Below are positions 1 through 8,388 of a stretch of 64,000 nt of DNA, piece by piece (the first letter of the stretch is position 1; each line of letters starts with the position of its first letter). Where the stretch lies: the NCBI RefSeq assembly GCF_001049755.1, contig NZ_CVLB01000001.1:1692995-1756994 (forward strand), written 5' to 3'. Made by a program: the position numbers and the translations under genes. The stretch is from Brachyspira suanatina (GTDB lineage: Bacteria; Spirochaetota; Brachyspiria; Brachyspirales; Brachyspiraceae). The notes beneath the pieces are model-generated. The model saw only the letters and a program-made list of their open reading frames with translations, was not told where the DNA came from and did not search any database.

Positions 1-775
1 TTCCAAAATATAAATTACCTATATTATCCATAGTTATAGCATAAACTTCATTTTCAGCAGTATCATAAAGAACATTGTATGAAGGATTTTCTAAATTTGT
101 AGATAAATCAATAACTAATACAAGTCCTCTTCCTGCAGTACCAACATAAAGTTTATTACCATTTTCATCATATAATAAAGACATAGCATGCTGTTCTTCT
201 GTTTTTAATACTTCTTTAATATTACCGTTAGACGAGATTCTCAATACTCTGGCATTATTTCCGCCGGCAGCAGCAAATAAATTTCCCTTATCATCAAACT
301 TCATATCCCAGATATAAGTATCATCTAAAGTTTTTCTCCAAAGCTCATTTCCTTGACTGTCATATTTTATTATTTTTGCATAAGGACCTGTAGCTGCATA
401 TACATTTCCTTCACTATCAGTAATAACTGCAGTAAAAGCATTTTCACCTTTCTCTGAAGCAAATAATGTAAAGTTAGTATCATCAGCAGTTCTTTTATAA
501 AGTTCAGCACCGCTTCCGCTTATAGCAGCAAATAAACTTCCATCATTGGCAGGATACATTTTCCATATATCTTTACCAGCAATTACACCATTCTGTTCTA
601 TTATAGGAGCTAAAGTTAAGCTTCCCTGTTCTGTAAGCATTATTCCGTCATAAACACCATTATCATAAAAACCTTTTTTTCCGCTTGATAATGTTCTAGT
701 AACAACACCAAAACCATTAACAGAAAATAAGATTAATATTATTTGCAAAGTAATTAGAATCTTAACAATTTTCAT
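1..775 (-). CDS. Exported beta-propeller-like protein (3' part missing)
   Basis: The reading frame is open from an ATG at 773-775 to the left edge, so only the N-terminal 258 residues are present. Residues 1-22 form a signal peptide (basic start, then a long hydrophobic stretch). The rest has recurring short units with Gly-Asn-Leu-Phe/Tyr-Ala-Ala or Gly-Ser-Leu-Phe-Ala-Ala cores about 40-45 residues apart, as in NHL/WD40-like or two-component-regulator propellers. It lies 56 bases after the S55-domain gene on the same strand, with AAGGGG about 10 bases before the ATG, so the two are probably co-transcribed. The precise family and any ligand are not recognisable. Confidence 0.7.
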   Translation of the reverse strand, partial: MKIVKILITLQIILILFSVNGFGVVTRTLSSGKKGFYDNGVYDGIMLTEQGSLTLAPIIEQNGVIAGKDIWKMYPANDGSLFAAISGSGAELYKRTADDTNFTLFASEKGENAFTAVITDSEGNVYAATGPYAKIIKYDSQGNELWRKTLDDTYIWDMKFDDKGNLFAAAGGNNARVLRISSNGNIKEVLKTEEQHAMSLLYDENGNKLYVGTAGRGLVLVIDLSTNLENPSYNVLYDTAENEVYAITMDNIGNLYFG

Positions 776-831
776 ATTTTCTATCCCCTTCATTCTTATA
801 TCTATTTTTTATCTCAACATAAAATAATAAT

Positions 832-2583
832 TTAACGATTCTCGTATTTTCTAGCACCTTCTATTATTATATCCAATTTCATCATTCCTAATATAGAACT
901 ATCCATTTGATAATTTCCATTAATAGGAGTAATAACAGCAGCTTTATCTGATGTAGCATTTTTAGCCATAGCTCCATATCTAGAAGGTGGAAGTGTAGGA
1001 TATAAGTCCTTACCTATTTGAACACCTCTTGATGAAGAATAAAGCCATACTTTCAAAGCACTGTCATCATAACTTTTTCCATATATACGCTGAACATCAT
1101 CTAAACTTCTTATTTCATATTTACTAGGCATAAATAATTGCTCTGCATAATTAAATATGTATTCATTAGCAGCATATATAGTATAAACATCTGTTTTTAG
1201 ATTAACAGGAAGTCTTACAGGAATATCAACATATTGTTTTTCTTTTCCATAAGGAGTATATCCCAATCTTAAATGTATAGTTTCTCCGGCAACTGCTCTA
1301 GGCTCTACCAAAGTTATATCATTCAAAAAAACATATTCAAGATTGTTTCTTTTTATAGATAATTTTATTGATTTTATTCCAACTCTATTAAAATTATTAC
1401 GTATAAAGAAACTAACAGGAGATATTACTTGAGCTATAGCATCTTTAAATGCATCAGCAGAAGAATAGGATAATATTCTATTACTTACTTTATAAGGCTC
1501 TTCAAAATAATCTGTTTCTATTTCATAGCTTATACTAAATACCCCCTCTTCATTTTCTCCAGCAGCAGAACTTATAGCATTATATAATGACATAGAAAGT
1601 ATATCTGTAAAAAATGCTGGATCATTTAATACTCTAAAATTAAAATCTCTTTTAAGGAAATCTGTATCATCTAATTCTATTTTTACAGGAACCATCACAT
1701 TTTCAGGAACTTCTCCATAAACACCAGATACACCGAACACTCCGTCATAAATAGTATATCCTAAATAATTAGAATAAGCATATCCAAGTTTGAATGAAGA
1801 CTCATAAGAAGGCAGCATATGATTAATATACGCTCTTGATACGGGTGCTCTTAAGCTTCCTTTTGACCACATAGAGTGACCAAAAATAACAAATTTCTCA
1901 TCATCTGTGTGAGTAACTGTACCTATACTTGCTAAAGAAATATCTCCGTCAGCAAGAATTAATGCAACTGAATCTCCGAATAAAAATTTCTTTGCCTGAT
2001 TTGTATCAGAAACAGAACCTCCTGCCTGCATTGGATAAAACCCATTTTTATTAAAAGAAGAAGAATATGTATCAAATGCTTTTGTACTTACACCAGAAAA
2101 TATTAAAGGTGTTTTAAGCGAATTATTATCAGAAAAAGCTAATTGAGGAGGCTGCAAATTAGTATCATTATATAATTTAAACATTTCTTCTATAGGTGTA
2201 ACTCCAGCTATAGGATCTTTAGAATAGCCCCATCCAAAAGATAATGCCCCCGCTAATTTTCCATTAAAATATATAGGAGAACCGCTCATACCAGCTACAA
2301 TTCCTGAATGTTCTAGATCAAGCCCTTCACATCTTACAAGTATAGCATCTGAGTTACGCCATCTTTTTTTTAATATGGATATTACTTTTACTTTAAAAGG
2401 CTCTACATTAGTTCCATGTGCAACTGTATATCCTACCCCTTCCATTCCCTCATAAATTTCGTCCATAGATATAATTTCAGGGTTTTCTGGAGGATAAGGC
2501 GGTAATTCTTCATTTGTCTGTGAAAATAAATTGAATGTTAATGTAACTAACAATGTAAAAATAAAGATTAATTTTTTTTTCAT
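832..2583 (-). CDS. Exported SpoIVB/S55-domain protein
   Basis: The protein has about 583 residues. It starts with a signal peptide (Lys-rich start, hydrophobic to about residue 21). The S55 region follows at about residues 40-135: the VAHGT motif supplies a likely catalytic His near residue 56, and GMSGSPI supplies the likely nucleophile Ser near residue 100. The remaining 450 residues are not recognised. The S55 family is best known from SpoIVB, which cleaves a pro-sigma-factor protease during sporulation, but such domains also occur in non-sporulating bacteria, where the role is unknown. A slightly longer frame begins at 2595; I chose the ATG at 2581-2583 because a GGGA lies just upstream. 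The beta-propeller gene follows downstream. Confidence 0.75.
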   Translation of the reverse strand: MKKKLIFIFTLLVTLTFNLFSQTNEELPPYPPENPEIISMDEIYEGMEGVGYTVAHGTNVEPFKVKVISILKKRWRNSDAILVRCEGLDLEHSGIVAGMSGSPIYFNGKLAGALSFGWGYSKDPIAGVTPIEEMFKLYNDTNLQPPQLAFSDNNSLKTPLIFSGVSTKAFDTYSSSFNKNGFYPMQAGGSVSDTNQAKKFLFGDSVALILADGDISLASIGTVTHTDDEKFVIFGHSMWSKGSLRAPVSRAYINHMLPSYESSFKLGYAYSNYLGYTIYDGVFGVSGVYGEVPENVMVPVKIELDDTDFLKRDFNFRVLNDPAFFTDILSMSLYNAISSAAGENEEGVFSISYEIETDYFEEPYKVSNRILSYSSADAFKDAIAQVISPVSFFIRNNFNRVGIKSIKLSIKRNNLEYVFLNDITLVEPRAVAGETIHLRLGYTPYGKEKQYVDIPVRLPVNLKTDVYTIYAANEYIFNYAEQLFMPSKYEIRSLDDVQRIYGKSYDDSALKVWLYSSSRGVQIGKDLYPTLPPSRYGAMAKNATSDKAAVITPINGNYQMDSSILGMMKLDIIIEGARKYENR

Positions 2584-2709
2584 AGTTCCCATCATATTGT
2601 GAAATTATTTATATAAATTTAATACAAAAAACTATATTATAATTAAATAGTAAAATCATAATACATCAATTTTTAATTATATACAAGCATAATTATTAAA
2701 TAAATTTCC

Positions 2710-2740
2710 TTGACAAATAATATATATATATTAATATTAT
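2710..2740 (+). promoter_or_regulatory. Sigma-70-type promoter for the bifunctional nuclease gene
   Basis: A perfect TTGACA lies at 2710-2715. A weak -10 (TAATAT or AATATT, 2732-2738) follows at 16-17 bases. The start codon is about 35 bases downstream. Confidence 0.5.
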
Positions 2741-2772
2741 ATTAAATAGGTATATAAAAAGAGGGTTAAAAA

Positions 2773-3444
2773 GTGGTAGAAGCAAAAATACTTAATTTAG
2801 CAATTACAGATAAAGGTTTTGTAGTTATTTTAAAACCTGAAAAATCTGATAAAGTTGTACCAATATCAATAGCATATTTAGAGGCTCAGTCTATAATGTC
2901 CAGTCTCATAGGATATAAAATAGAAAGACCGCTTACCCATGATATAATATACAGCATATTTCAAAACTGCAGTATAAGATTAATAAATGTAATAATAGAT
3001 AATGTGCATACAGATACTTTCTTTGCTAAATTAGTTATAGAACATAACGCTAAAAATATATTTATTGATTCAAGACCTTCTGATGCTATAGCACTTTCCT
3101 TAAAATCAAAAGCTCCTATATTTATAGAAGAACATGTTATAGAAAAAGCTGGTATCTTATTAGAAGAAAATGATAGCTTAATGAAAGTAAAAGAAGGAAT
3201 ACCTTTCACATATCAAAAATTTGATAGAGAAGAACTTAAAGAAAAAAATGCTGAAAATATATTCGTAAAAAAAGAACCTGAAGAAATTAATAATAATATT
3301 TATAATCAGCAATTAAATACAATTAACAATAATAATAAAAAGAATAAAGAGGAATTACAGAAATTGTTAGATCAGGCAGTAAAAGAAGAAAGATATGAAG
3401 ATGCTGCTAAATATAGAGATGAACTTGATAATTTAACAGAATAA
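2773..3444 (+). CDS. Bifunctional nuclease (DUF151) domain protein with UvrB/UvrC motif
   Basis: The protein has 223 residues. Residues 1-135 match the bifunctional nuclease (BFN/DUF151) family, including the conserved SRPSDAIALSL core near residues 100-110. A poorly conserved Asn-rich linker (about 165-190) leads to a C-terminal UvrB/UvrC-type helical motif (LDQAVKEERYEDAAKYRDEL), which in UvrB and UvrC mediates protein contact. The start is a GTG, supported by GAGGG eight bases upstream. The BFN fold is known from plant and bacterial proteins with reported RNase/DNase activity; a role in nucleic-acid metabolism here is inferred. It sits alone, divergent from the S55 gene. Confidence 0.8.
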   Translation: MVEAKILNLAITDKGFVVILKPEKSDKVVPISIAYLEAQSIMSSLIGYKIERPLTHDIIYSIFQNCSIRLINVIIDNVHTDTFFAKLVIEHNAKNIFIDSRPSDAIALSLKSKAPIFIEEHVIEKAGILLEENDSLMKVKEGIPFTYQKFDREELKEKNAENIFVKKEPEEINNNIYNQQLNTINNNNKKNKEELQKLLDQAVKEERYEDAAKYRDELDNLTE

Positions 3445-3520
3445 TATAAATTTATTTTCTATTATTTATTTATATTTCATATATTATATAAATAGAAATA
3501 ATGATAATCATAGAGGATAT

Positions 3521-4693
3521 ATGAAACACTGTATTAAAATAATTTTATTTTTAATATTATTTAGCTATTCAGTAATATATTCAAAACCGTCTGATAAAAT
3601 AAAATTTGAAGCAGGCGAACTTACAGAATTAGAATACGATTTCTTCACAAAAGTTGATAATGGAGAAACTAATGACTTGGAACTTCATTATGACGGATTC
3701 ATAATTGCTTCAGGAATTACTGATGAAGATGAATTTAAATTCTATAGACAAAAATTAGATGATATAAGAAATTTTGCCAAAAAAGAATTATCTCAATATA
3801 CCAAAGAAGGAGCATATGCTTTCGGTAAAAGACTCTTAAATTGGCTCTATACAAGCGGAACATTAAAACAATACTTTGAAACATCTACCCTATTTCAGGA
3901 TTTAATATATAAAGGAGAATACAACTGCCTAAGCTCAAGTATATTATACTCTCTATTATATAAAGAATTCGGATTCGAGGTTACAGGAGTATTAACTTCA
4001 AGTCATTCTTTCTGTACTGTATATGCTGATGGTAAATCTATTGATGTAGAGACTACTTTATCTAAAGGATTCGATCCTGGACAAAAAGAAATAAGAAATA
4101 CAGGAAATTCTACAATAGTTACTTTCGTGCCTCAGGGAAATTATAGAGATAGAAATAATGTAGATATACTTACTTTAATAGCAACATTATACCCTAATTC
4201 TATTTCATTAAAGAAAATAGAAAAAGATTTAGAAAAACAATTAGTTATGGCTAAAAAAGCATACTATCTTTCTCCAAATACAAAAATGTATAATGATAAT
4301 TTAGTTAATGCTTACAATAGATTGGCTTTAGATTATCTAAGTAAAAATAATTTTGAAGCTGCATACAAAACTTTGGAAGAAGCTTATGTGTTTGATTCTA
4401 ATAATGCTATGACCAAAAACAATAAAATACATTATTACAATACAATAGGCACATCTTATTTAAGTAAGAAAGATTTTCCTAATGCTATAGAAACATATAA
4501 AATAGGAATATCCGATATAGGCGAAGGTGCAGATGTATTAAAAAGAAATCTAAAAGTTTCATATTATAATTATGCTGTTACAGAATATAATCAAAGAAGA
4601 TACAATAATGCAAGTGTTATATCTGAAGAAGCTTTAAAATTATTTCCAAATGACAGAGATTTTATAAGATTATTATCATCTATACCGAAATAA
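3521..4693 (+). CDS. Exported transglutaminase-like/TPR protein
   Basis: The protein has 390 residues. A signal peptide covers residues 1-21. A transglutaminase-like core lies at about 125-190: the Cys of YNCLSSSILY, the His of SSHSFCTVY and the Asp of SIDVETT give the Cys-His-Asp order typical of the superfamily. The C-terminal half (about 240-385) contains tetratricopeptide-like helices (NNFEAAYKTLEEAYVFDSNN, KDFPNAIETYKIGI). It could act as a periplasmic protease or a scaffold; the substrate is unknown. The next gene begins 26 bases downstream on the same strand, suggesting an operon. Confidence 0.7.
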   Translation: MKHCIKIILFLILFSYSVIYSKPSDKIKFEAGELTELEYDFFTKVDNGETNDLELHYDGFIIASGITDEDEFKFYRQKLDDIRNFAKKELSQYTKEGAYAFGKRLLNWLYTSGTLKQYFETSTLFQDLIYKGEYNCLSSSILYSLLYKEFGFEVTGVLTSSHSFCTVYADGKSIDVETTLSKGFDPGQKEIRNTGNSTIVTFVPQGNYRDRNNVDILTLIATLYPNSISLKKIEKDLEKQLVMAKKAYYLSPNTKMYNDNLVNAYNRLALDYLSKNNFEAAYKTLEEAYVFDSNNAMTKNNKIHYYNTIGTSYLSKKDFPNAIETYKIGISDIGEGADVLKRNLKVSYYNYAVTEYNQRRYNNASVISEEALKLFPNDRDFIRLLSSIPK

Positions 4694-4719
4694 TATAAAA
4701 ATAATTCCGAATATATTGT

Positions 4720-5271
4720 ATGAAATTTTATTTTACAATAATAATATTTATTCTTATAACTTGTCCTTATAGTTTTGCCCAAAATAATTATAATCTTAAT
4801 ATAAAATTTAGAGTAATTGAAAAATTTGATAAAATACTATCATCAGATAATAAAGAATATGTATTTTATATAGATGCAAATTATATTTTCACTGATGAAG
4901 GTAAAACTATATACAGCAATAATATATATAATATTCAAAATACATTAAATGATTTAGAAAGACAAGAAAAAGAAGCAAAAACTCAAGCTGAAAAAAATTC
5001 TATAAATCAAAACATTAGAATATATAAAGCATTACTTACTTATAATACACCGCCTAAAAAATTTATCACTTTGTTAATAAATAGACAAATACATCAATAT
5101 ATATCCAAATATCCTTCAAGTTATATAGATGATATGATGCAAAATAATCTACAGGCTTTTTATGATGATATTAGAAATAGTATAGTACAAAATGAAAAAT
5201 ATACCGGTAAATTTACTTCTATAAAATTTCTCACAAAAGATAAATTCAGATATTTTACAGGGAGAACATAA
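4720..5271 (+). CDS. Exported protein of unknown function
   Basis: The protein has 183 residues with a clear signal peptide (residues 1-21, ending near SFAQ). The mature part is rich in Asn, Ile, Tyr and Lys and contains one likely coiled-coil segment around residues 85-110 (NDLERQEKEAKTQAEKN). I recognise no family. It follows the transglutaminase-like gene closely and its stop lies one base from the stop of the convergent PfkB gene. No good ribosome-binding site precedes the ATG, so translation may depend on the upstream gene. Confidence 0.6.
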   Translation: MKFYFTIIIFILITCPYSFAQNNYNLNIKFRVIEKFDKILSSDNKEYVFYIDANYIFTDEGKTIYSNNIYNIQNTLNDLERQEKEAKTQAEKNSINQNIRIYKALLTYNTPPKKFITLLINRQIHQYISKYPSSYIDDMMQNNLQAFYDDIRNSIVQNEKYTGKFTSIKFLTKDKFRYFTGRT

Positions 5272-5272
5272 A

Positions 5273-6175
5273 TTATAAATTGAATTGAGATTTCATTTTT
5301 TCAATATCATATCTTGCTGTACCGCCTTTTACTTGAACCATCTCTTCAGATACGCTGGAAGCAAATTTCAATACATTGTTAATATCAAGTCCTCTCAATA
5401 TAGCATAGCTCAAAGCAGCACAAAATGAATCTCCAGCCCCTACTGTATCAACAACATTAACTTTATTTGAAGGACTAAATATATATTCATTATTATATAA
5501 TACACTTGCTCCTGCAGCACCAAGAGTTAAGAATATATAATCTATATTAAAATCTTTATTAATGGCTTTGAGTAATATTTCATTATCATTTTGTAAAGAA
5601 GGATAAAAAAAGTCTTTTATAATAGCAAGCTCATCATCATTAATCTTTAATATATTTATAAACTCTAAAGATTCTTTTATTTTTTCTTTAGTGTAGTAAT
5701 TTTTTCTGAATGTTACATCACAGACTCTATATTTGGCATTAATATTTTTGAATATAGTTTTTAATGTATTGTAAGACTTTTCATTTCTTTGAGATAAGAT
5801 ATTAAAATAGAACATATCATAATTTTCTTTCAAAGCATTTTCTATATCATTATTATATTCTATATTATCCCAAGCAGCATTTTCATGTATTATATAATCA
5901 GGTACTTTCTTTTCATTAAGAAAAACAGTAGCCTTTCCTGTTTCATAATCTTTAGAAATCTGTATTAAAGATTTATCTATATTTTCTTTATCAATAAAAG
6001 ATAAAGCATCTTTGGAATAATCATCATTTCCTAATGCAGTTATAAATTTTAATTTATCATCTTTATTTAAAAGTCTTGAAAGCTGAAGAGAATAATTAAA
6101 AGGAGCTCCTCCTATAACTGAAACATTATCATAAACATCATATAAAAGTTCTCCAAAACTTAGTATTTTAAACAT
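5273..6175 (-). CDS. PfkB-family carbohydrate kinase (fructokinase-like)
   Basis: The protein has 300 residues, the usual length for ribokinase/PfkB sugar kinases. The N-terminal GGAPFNYSLQLSRL segment (about 22-35) resembles the substrate-binding GGxxxN motif. The C-terminal DTVGAGDSFCAAL (about 243-255) is the PfkB signature with the catalytic Asp (GAGD) and anion hole. It should phosphorylate a sugar such as fructose with ATP in the cytoplasm; the exact sugar cannot be read from sequence. AGGAG lies seven bases before the ATG. The PBP gene ends 14 bases upstream on the same strand, so the two may share a transcript. Confidence 0.8.
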   Translation of the reverse strand: MFKILSFGELLYDVYDNVSVIGGAPFNYSLQLSRLLNKDDKLKFITALGNDDYSKDALSFIDKENIDKSLIQISKDYETGKATVFLNEKKVPDYIIHENAAWDNIEYNNDIENALKENYDMFYFNILSQRNEKSYNTLKTIFKNINAKYRVCDVTFRKNYYTKEKIKESLEFINILKINDDELAIIKDFFYPSLQNDNEILLKAINKDFNIDYIFLTLGAAGASVLYNNEYIFSPSNKVNVVDTVGAGDSFCAALSYAILRGLDINNVLKFASSVSEEMVQVKGGTARYDIEKMKSQFNL

Positions 6176-6189
6176 AAATAAACTCCTAT

Positions 6190-8100
6190 TTATTCTTTAT
6201 TATCTTGTTCTTTAATAATAGGTGCTTTTAATGATAATCTTATTATAGAATCATTAGTAACAGATGTACCCGGCTGCGGTGAAAAATCTGTTATATATCC
6301 TTCACCTTGTATCATTATTTTAGCATTATTATTTGATACAATATAAGATATACTATTTAAAGCATCTCTCAAAGAAAGCCCTGTCAAATTAGGCATAATA
6401 TTGTTTGTAATATTATTTGAATGAGGTACTAAGCTTAAAAAATCATTAGTATTTATTGTATATATCTCTCCGTCAATTAACCCTAAATAAGGAATAATTT
6501 GATTTGCAATCTTAGCAAAAAGCGGAGCTGCTACTCTACCCGCTCCCTGAGATCCCTGTCCTTGAGGGTCATCAAGAAGTACGAGTATAGAGATTTTAGG
6601 ATCTTCAAGAGGAAAACCTCCCACAAATATTGATTGATAATACTTTTCAGGTTTTTCAGATTCACTATTTCTATAAACTTCTGTTATTGCTGTACCTGTT
6701 TTACCAACAACATCTATATTGAGCAAATTAGCTCTATGTCCTGTAGATCCTGATTCAACTCCTTTTCTAAGTAAAACTCTGGCTATTTGAGAATACTGTT
6801 CATCTATGATTCTAGTTCTTTTTAAATTGTTTGTTGCACTTATTTTCTCTATACCATCATAGAAGGAATTAACAACATGCATAGGTACTTTCCATCCACC
6901 ATTTAAAAGAGGTAAATATGAAGCAGCTATCTGCATAGGCGTAACACTCAAATCGTAACCTATTGCTAAATAACCTTTTGAAAATCTATGCCATTTATTT
7001 AAAGGGTGATATATTCCGCTCCATTCATTCTTATAAGGTCCTACCCCTGTAGGTTCTCCGAATCCAAATCTTTTTAAATAATCATAAAAAAACTTATTAT
7101 CTATTCTTTCGGCTATAGTTACAACGGCAAAGTTGCAACTGTATTTCAATATATCATTAAAAGCTACATCACCATGAGGATAATCGCAATGTATTCTGGT
7201 CTGTCTGCTATAATCATAATAGCCTTTACAATGAAAAACTTCATCACTATTTACAACTCCCTGTTCTATTGCCGCAAGTTCAGCAAATATTTTCATTGTA
7301 CTTCCAGGATATATAGTACTCATTATACTTCTATCCATTCTTTCATTATTTACATAAATAAAAGGGTTATTCGGATCAAATGAAGGATAAGAATAATTAG
7401 CTACTATTGCTCCTGTATTAACATCTGACACTATTACAGTTACAGACTGAGGAGATTTCTCTGCTACAGTTTTTAAAACCTCATTTCTCACTATAGTTTG
7501 AACATCTCTATCTAAAGTTAATACTATATCTTTTGGATTATCATTTTCTGAAGAAAGAATTGCTTCATAAGTTGCTTCAAGTCCAGCATAACCTTCGGTT
7601 TCTGTTTTATTCATATAACCTATAACATGGGCAAATACATCTTCATAAGGATAAAATCTTTTATAACTTTCTATACCATAAATGCTTTTAACATTATATT
7701 TATCTTTTATATCCTTTATTTTTTTATAAGAATCCAAATTAATATTTTGGGCAAGCATTATAGTTCTTCTTTTTGTATTAAGCAAATCAGCAAATTTTTC
7801 TTTTGTGATGTTTATAATATTAAATATTTGAGAATAGGCTTCATTTATATCTGTTTTATCATTGCCATCTAAAGAAACAGATTCAGTGTCTAAATAAATA
7901 GTATATGCAGGAATATTTATAGTAAGAGGATGCATCTTAGAATCGTATATAGTTCCTCTTGGCCTGTCAAGTCCAACTAATGATGATACTGATTTTCTTT
8001 CTTTTATAGTTAAATTAAATAACTGTATGAATATAGCTATCGTTCCTATAAAAAAACAAATAAGGAATAAATATAATCTTTTAACTCGACTGTCATTCAT
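6190..8100 (-). CDS. Class B penicillin-binding protein with PASTA domain (FtsI/SpoVD-like)
   Basis: The protein has 636 residues. One N-terminal membrane segment (about 9-30) anchors it in the inner membrane, followed by the dimerisation/pedestal domain. The transpeptidase domain contains STMK (Ser267 nucleophile), SCN (321-323) and KTG (467-469). A C-terminal PASTA domain covers about 563-625. This architecture fits the septal transpeptidase FtsI/PBP3 or SpoVD; mrdA elsewhere in this window is the elongation counterpart. The ATG begins only 13 bases after the 3' end of tRNA-Cys and no Shine-Dalgarno sequence is visible, which is unusual. The PfkB gene lies downstream. Confidence 0.85.
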   Translation of the reverse strand: MNDSRVKRLYLFLICFFIGTIAIFIQLFNLTIKERKSVSSLVGLDRPRGTIYDSKMHPLTINIPAYTIYLDTESVSLDGNDKTDINEAYSQIFNIINITKEKFADLLNTKRRTIMLAQNINLDSYKKIKDIKDKYNVKSIYGIESYKRFYPYEDVFAHVIGYMNKTETEGYAGLEATYEAILSSENDNPKDIVLTLDRDVQTIVRNEVLKTVAEKSPQSVTVIVSDVNTGAIVANYSYPSFDPNNPFIYVNNERMDRSIMSTIYPGSTMKIFAELAAIEQGVVNSDEVFHCKGYYDYSRQTRIHCDYPHGDVAFNDILKYSCNFAVVTIAERIDNKFFYDYLKRFGFGEPTGVGPYKNEWSGIYHPLNKWHRFSKGYLAIGYDLSVTPMQIAASYLPLLNGGWKVPMHVVNSFYDGIEKISATNNLKRTRIIDEQYSQIARVLLRKGVESGSTGHRANLLNIDVVGKTGTAITEVYRNSESEKPEKYYQSIFVGGFPLEDPKISILVLLDDPQGQGSQGAGRVAAPLFAKIANQIIPYLGLIDGEIYTINTNDFLSLVPHSNNITNNIMPNLTGLSLRDALNSISYIVSNNNAKIMIQGEGYITDFSPQPGTSVTNDSIIRLSLKAPIIKEQDNKE

Positions 8101-8113
8101 AGTTAGGAAAATG

Positions 8114-8184
8114 AGGCGGCGAACGGATTTGAACCGATGATAAGAGTTTTGCAGACTCCTGCCTTACCACTTGGCGACGCCGCC
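8114..8184 (-). tRNA. tRNA-Cys (GCA)
   Basis: Read on the minus strand, the 71-base cloverleaf has a perfect 7-bp acceptor stem (GGCGGCG/CGCCGCC), discriminator U as usual for tRNA-Cys, an anticodon loop CTGCAAA giving anticodon GCA, and a T arm with GGTTCAAATCC. CCA is not encoded. The PBP start codon follows 13 bases downstream, so the two are probably co-transcribed and separated by tRNA 3' processing. Confidence 0.95.
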
Positions 8185-8204
8185 ATATCTTTTAGATGTT
8201 ATTA

Positions 8205-8233
8205 ATAATATATTAGAATTAATAAAAAGTCAA
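8205..8233 (-). promoter_or_regulatory. Promoter of the tRNA-Cys/PBP transcript
   Basis: On the minus strand TTGACT (8228-8233) and TATTAT (8205-8210) are separated by 17 bases. The -10 ends about 20 bases before the tRNA 5' end. Confidence 0.65.
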
Positions 8234-8320
8234 TAGATATAAAATAATAAATATTAGTGATATTTATTATTTTATAAATAATAAATACTAAAATAATATA
8301 CATTACTAACTCTAAAGTAG

Positions 8321-8360
8321 ATAAAAAATAGCTGACAACCTACTTAGTAAGTTATCAGCT
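8321..8360 (-). terminator. Rho-independent terminator of the OppA-like gene
   Basis: On the minus strand AGCTGATAACTTAC pairs over 14 bp (three G-U) with GTAGGTTGTCAGCT around a TAA loop, followed by ATTTTTTAT. It lies 29 bases after the stop of the oligopeptide-binding gene. Confidence 0.85.
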
Positions 8361-8388
8361 ACTAATTTATTATATCAATTAATAAATA

